NCBI GenBank assembly: GCA_029255685.2
Contig: CM055312.2
Span: forward strand, 25,452,203-25,516,202
Direction of reading: 5' to 3'
From: Silene conica
Taxonomy: Eukaryota; Streptophyta; Magnoliopsida; Caryophyllales; Caryophyllaceae
DNA length: 64,000 bases
The notes below the pieces were generated by a model. It had not been told where the DNA came from. It did no database searches and saw only the letters and a list, made by a program, of their open reading frames with translations. Shown here in pieces: positions 60,072 to 64,000 of the stretch (its first letter is position 1; each line of letters opens with the position of its first letter). The position numbers and the translations under genes are program-made.

Positions 60072-61928
60072 TGTAATACTCCGTATTTTACGGAATAATA
60101 TTTTAATATTAATTTATAATTACTTTGGCGTGTAGGTATGTTTGGACTTTGGTATTCGATAATTAAGTTATCGAATGAGTGTTTTTATACTTTATATGTA
60201 GTTAGTGAGGGGCCGAGTACATAAGTTAGTAATCAGACCGTGTTGTAAATCGTCGTTTGGGCCTTGTTTTGCGTTCCAAATACCCTTGGTACAGCCCATC
60301 TCGTTTTAAGTTAGAAAAAAAACTGACAAACACTTCAAATCTATCTCTGCTGCCCTAGTTAAGCAACCCTAAAACCCTACCTTTAACCTACTCTACACCC
60401 AAACAATCACGCGTTAACGCTGCCGCCATAACAGAGGGTAGCAAGGAGGTTTTCACGGTTGGTTTAAGGTAGTCTAAGGCTGATCGTTTGCACGGAGAAA
60501 GAGGTAAGAACGCCACAGTCCACTTTCGCTGTTTTACCCTTACTGTTTCAATTCGAAATTTTATATGTTTAATGTACGTTATCAGTTATGGTTTGCGTGT
60601 CTTGCTAGTCTAGGGTGTATGTTGGTCGTATTCTGACCCTTGTTAAGTCGTCGTTGAGCACCGACGACCACCAGTAGAGGCTGTTTTGTCGTCTGTTCAA
60701 ATGCGCGAGTTTGTCGTCAGATCAGAGGCTGTGAACGTATGGTTTTGCGTTTGAATTCGAGTATAAATGGGTTGTTGTTTTACACGAGTGTTAGGGTTTT
60801 TTTTTTAGGTGTTAGTCGGGTGGTAGAGTGGTCGTGTCACGGTGGGTCTTGGTGGTTTGTGTCGCTTTTATGGTGGATTTAGTTGGGTATACGACATAGG
60901 AACAGAGCAACAATTTAGTGGTGCAGGGAGTTTGTATGCGGTGGTTAGGTGACGGTGGTGGAAGTCGGCGGTCACTGATCCCCTTCCTGGAACCACCGTG
61001 GCTCAGAGGCGAGCCTGGTGGTGCCAGAAGGGAAGTCGGGGGTTGCAGGCGGGTGTGGGACTGGTTGTTGTCACGGCAGTCAGTCATGTAAATGGGGTTT
61101 GATGAGGGCTGTTTGGTTCACGGTTTTGCGTGGGCTGTGGGTTGGCTTTCCTTTTGTTTATCACGTTAATTGGTTGTTTAGTATGTTAGTAATGAGAATA
61201 TTTTCTTACCCATATTATCATTATATTATTAATGTTAGTCAAGTAATTATTAGTAATATGAGTATTGTTATTTGGGTAAGAGAATGATAGTTTTTATCTT
61301 ATTGTTGTTCTTTGGTTCTACTTTGTTTTATTAGTATACATTTTGTTATTATTATTATTATTAGGTGTATAATTGTCTTATTAATGCTATTATTAGTATT
61401 ATTAATATTAATATTTTGTCAAATGTCATTGTTATTATCTTTATCACTAGTAACATTTATTTTGTTATTATTAGTTGTGTTGTTATTATTGTTATGGGTT
61501 ATAGTTATATGTTAATATATTATCCATGTTTGTATTGATCACATTATGGGTAATCCATGGTTATTAATATTGTTAAGGAATATTATGATGACAACTAGCT
61601 ATTTATATTGTCTAATAATGATAAGTACGAGTAATGAGTAATGTTAATTGGTACGTATATGAATATGTTGATAAGTATGTTTACAGTGCGTGATAAGTGT
61701 AACCACTATGAGCATGAGGAACGAGTATGTTGATAGTGTATGAATAATAATAGTAAGTAATATTTATAGGAACTGGATTCGAGGTGGAATACTTCTAGCA
61801 GCTGTTCGGTTGTCATTCTGCAATTTGAGGTAGGGGAATACTACGTATATGAGATGTGTAATCTGTTTATTGGTTGATATTAACCATGTTCATTTATATT
61901 GTTATATGATTGGTATATTGTGATATAT
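60072..61928 (+). repeat. LTR of D-related element G, 5' part
   Basis: It starts TGTAATACTCCGTATTTTAC and parallels the D LTR: an accctaaaaccctacc leader block (about 60366), a GC-rich block with gcgagcctggtggtgcc (61011-61027, also 24152-24179 in D), TTA-rich sequence and tatttataggaac (61762). Similarity is clearly below that between D copies, so it is another subfamily. H interrupts it at 61929. Confidence 0.78.
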
Positions 61929-62443
61929 TGTAAAACCCCTCGCGAAAGCGGAAAAGTAAACACGTAAAAGTACCAAAATTGCAGCGGAATTAAAACTTTT
62001 TAGAAGAACAACAACATGCGAGAAGTCTTAAATTGAAACAGAAACAGAAACAAAACCAAATAGATAAGTATCGGTTCTAAGTACGGAAAAGAAATATATA
62101 CAACAGCCGGGGATGGAACATCCCTACCGGCACCAAAACAAAGTAACAACTACGAGTCCAGCTAAACGATATAAGGTAAGTCAATGATGACAGCAGGATC
62201 ATCACTCGCTAGCCCTCGTGAACCCATCTCCAACCTGCATGTACCTACATACATGAAAACATGTACGCCACAATCAGTGGGGAGTGACTAGAGTTCTCCT
62301 AGCCACCTTTTGTGACAACACGTAACATATAAAACAATACAGAATACTCCAACATACAACAATATGTGAAGCATAAACAACTCATCATCTGATTCTCTTA
62401 CTATCATGCATATACCATGCACGGCTCTCAACTAGCTTTATAA

Positions 62444-62509
62444 ACAATAGGAAGGAGAGCCGGTTTCCCTACTGGTTACCCAGTCGGGGGGTCTTTCAAT
62501 CCTACTATT
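62444..62509 (-). other. GUAA-loop structured element of H
   Basis: On the minus strand the apical hairpin is ACTGG-GTAA-CCAGT (62471-62484), against ACCGG-GTAA-CCGGT in E. The outer stem is AATAGTAGGA/TCCTATTGTT, paired throughout with two G.T wobbles, against AAATGGTTTGGA/TCCAAATAGTTT in E. A second copy with stem TCGG/CCGA is at 63319-63330. Confidence 0.7.
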
Positions 62510-62696
62510 TATGAAACTGAACAAGAGTCATCCAATGCCTTGGATGATTTAACCTCACTTAAATAAACATCAATAACTTGACATGCATATCTGACACTGT
62601 ACCATCATCTAGGCAAGCAGATAAACATCCATAACTCAACATGCATATCTGACACTGTACCATCACCTAGGCAAGCAGATACACATCCATAACACT

Positions 62697-63190
62697 AGCA
62701 ACGGGTCCAGAGGTGAACTTAACACATATCCCATTACTACACTATGTCGGGTCCAGAGGTGAGCTTAACACATATCCCAACATCTAATCAAGTAAAGGGT
62801 CCAGAGGTGAACTTAACACATATCCCTAAACTTACAATCATGAAAAGGGTCCAGAGGTGAGCTTAACACATATCCCTAATCATCCAAAAGCAAAGGGTCC
62901 AGAGGTGAACTTAACACATATCCCAATGCCACAAACATGTATTGGGTCCAGAGGTGAACTTAACACATATCCCAATACACAGTCATCACACCACGGGTCC
63001 AGAGGTGAGCTTAACACATATCCCGTGTACGACAACCGATCACGTGTCATGTCCAGAGGTGAGCTTAACACATATCCTGACACGCCCAAGCAAAATACGT
63101 AACGGGTCCAGAGGTGAACTTAACACATATCCCGTCACGCAACATATAAACACGTAGTGGGTCCAGAGGTGAACTTAACACATATCCCAC
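62697..63190 (-). repeat. Hairpin-unit array of H
   Basis: About ten units carry the same core as in E. Stems on the sense (minus) strand include TGTATTGGG/CCCAATACA (62938 and 62971), CGTGACGGG/CCCGTTACG (63098 and 63131, one G.T) and CGTGGTGGG/CCCACTACG (one G.T). Three units have a tandem T.T mismatch. Confidence 0.87.
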
Positions 63191-63494
63191 CACGCGACAA
63201 CCATTATAACCACTGATCATCCATAGGTAGAAACTAACCTATAGTTCTAACTTCTTAAACCTCTAACCAACATACAATTGATTCCGGGAACTAAGACGAG
63301 GGAGAGCCGGTTTCCCTTTCGGTTACCCGACCGGGGGGTCTCTATCCTCACTTCATTCCCGAACCCAATATAACGTTGCCCGTACACCGGGGACTTCAAA
63401 AACATGTCACACGTATACAAAACGAGTTTCAAGCAAAACCGATTAACCGTTGAAAAGTTACGATTAAATTTCGAAAACACAAAATGGCTCACAG

Positions 63495-63880
63495 GGGTCC
63501 CCAGCCGGTCGGCCGGCTGGTGATCCCTCAGCCTACACCTCTTTCAAAATCGAGAAAAACATCAAGAAGGACTCCCAGCCGGTCGGCAGGCAGCCGGTCG
63601 GCCGGCTGGGAACCCCAATCCTAGCCTTCATTAAAAACTCGTATCCATCCCCATATGCACTCCCAGCCGGCTGGCAGGCGGCCGGTCTGCCGGCTGGGCT
63701 CCCTCCTATTCTATGTTTATCGCAAAAACATAACACAAGGAAAGTGACTACCAGCCGGTCGGCAGGCAGCCGGTCGGCCGGCTGGCAGTCCCAAGTCTAA
63801 AATCTCAAAATTTATGAAAACACACAACCGCTCTCCCAGCCGGTCGGCCGGCCGCCGGTCGGTCGACCGGCTCAGAGAGC
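63495..63880 (-). repeat. GC-rich hairpin block of H
   Basis: Five units of AGCCGGTCGGC / GCCGACCGGCT type stand in AT-rich surroundings. Flanks outside the core pair and differ: GACTACC/GGCAGTC (63746 and 63784; G.T on the sense strand) and GCTCTC/GAGAGC (63830 and 63875). Confidence 0.8.
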
Positions 63881-64000
63881 CTGATACGAAAAATCGGGTT
63901 TTCAGCTTGTCTCAAAACTTCACAATTCGACATTAAAACTTCAACAATTACAACAAGTAAGATTTGCCCAATATTTCTAATCACTAAACACTACTTTCTA

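Larger units (their letters stand above)
61929..64000 (-). mobile_element. E-family LTR element H (minus strand, runs off the window)
   Basis: From the left it reads tgtaaaacccctcgcg, the reverse of the E LTR end, so this is the 3' end of an E-family LTR on the minus strand. No PBS lies to its left, so it is a 3' or solo LTR inserted in G. It contains the GUAA-loop hairpin twice, the hairpin array (62697-63190) and the GC-rich hairpins (63495-63880). Confidence 0.85.

Overview
The window looks like gene-free heterochromatin from a flowering plant, probably a eudicot with a large genome. It is AT-rich, and nearly every base belongs to LTR retrotransposons nested in one another. All eight primer-binding sites are of the plant initiator-Met tRNA type (TGGTATCAGAG). 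Gag and protease fragments are Ty1/copia or Athila-like. One Mutator-like foldback element and one Stowaway-like MITE are also present. I found no host protein gene, tRNA, rRNA or CRISPR array. The species cannot be named from this sequence; LTR starts such as TGTAATACTCCG suggest Caryophyllales, but only weakly.

Layout, left to right. (1) 1-3623: 3' part of copia-like A1 (+), with a gag tail and 3' LTR. It sits inside the gag of copia B (-, 3624-8736), which also carries a foldback MULE (3738-5681). (2) B sits in the 5' LTR of Ty3/gypsy-like E (+, 8737-34893). E has a 3.4 kb non-coding interior. Its 3' LTR is split by copia C (-, 14611-22635, TSD ccccg) and gypsy-like D (+, 23037-32903, TSD cccgg), then fused at about 33275 to a second, non-identical LTR of the same family. 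(3) 34894-35990: unassigned. 35991-38204: 5' end of copia A2 (-). (4) 38205-40711 and 57773-60071: Athila-like F (+) with a broken gag, a protease and a 3' LTR, but no RT, RNase H or integrase. F is split by copia A3 (-, 40717-57767, TSD cttgt), which is itself split by gypsy-like J (-, 45901-54791, TSD cttcc). J's left LTR holds a MITE. (5) 60072-61928: start of a D-like LTR (G, +), cut by H (-, 61929-64000), an E-family LTR running off the window.

Functionally this is a community of non-autonomous elements. They keep the cis signals (LTRs, PBS, PPT, promoters, sometimes gag) but carry no reverse transcriptase or integrase that I can see, so they would need enzymes from elements elsewhere.

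The most interesting signal is in the LTRs of E and H. Their tandem repeats are arrays of RNA-like hairpins: the apical loop is conserved while the stem sequence changes from unit to unit, with both arms changing together. Most non-Watson-Crick pairs are G.U in the element's sense strand. The same LTRs carry a hairpin with a GUAA (GNRA-type) loop whose stem also covaries, and a GC-rich hairpin block. J, a different LTR family, has its own covarying hairpin arrays and shares one covarying hairpin with E and H.
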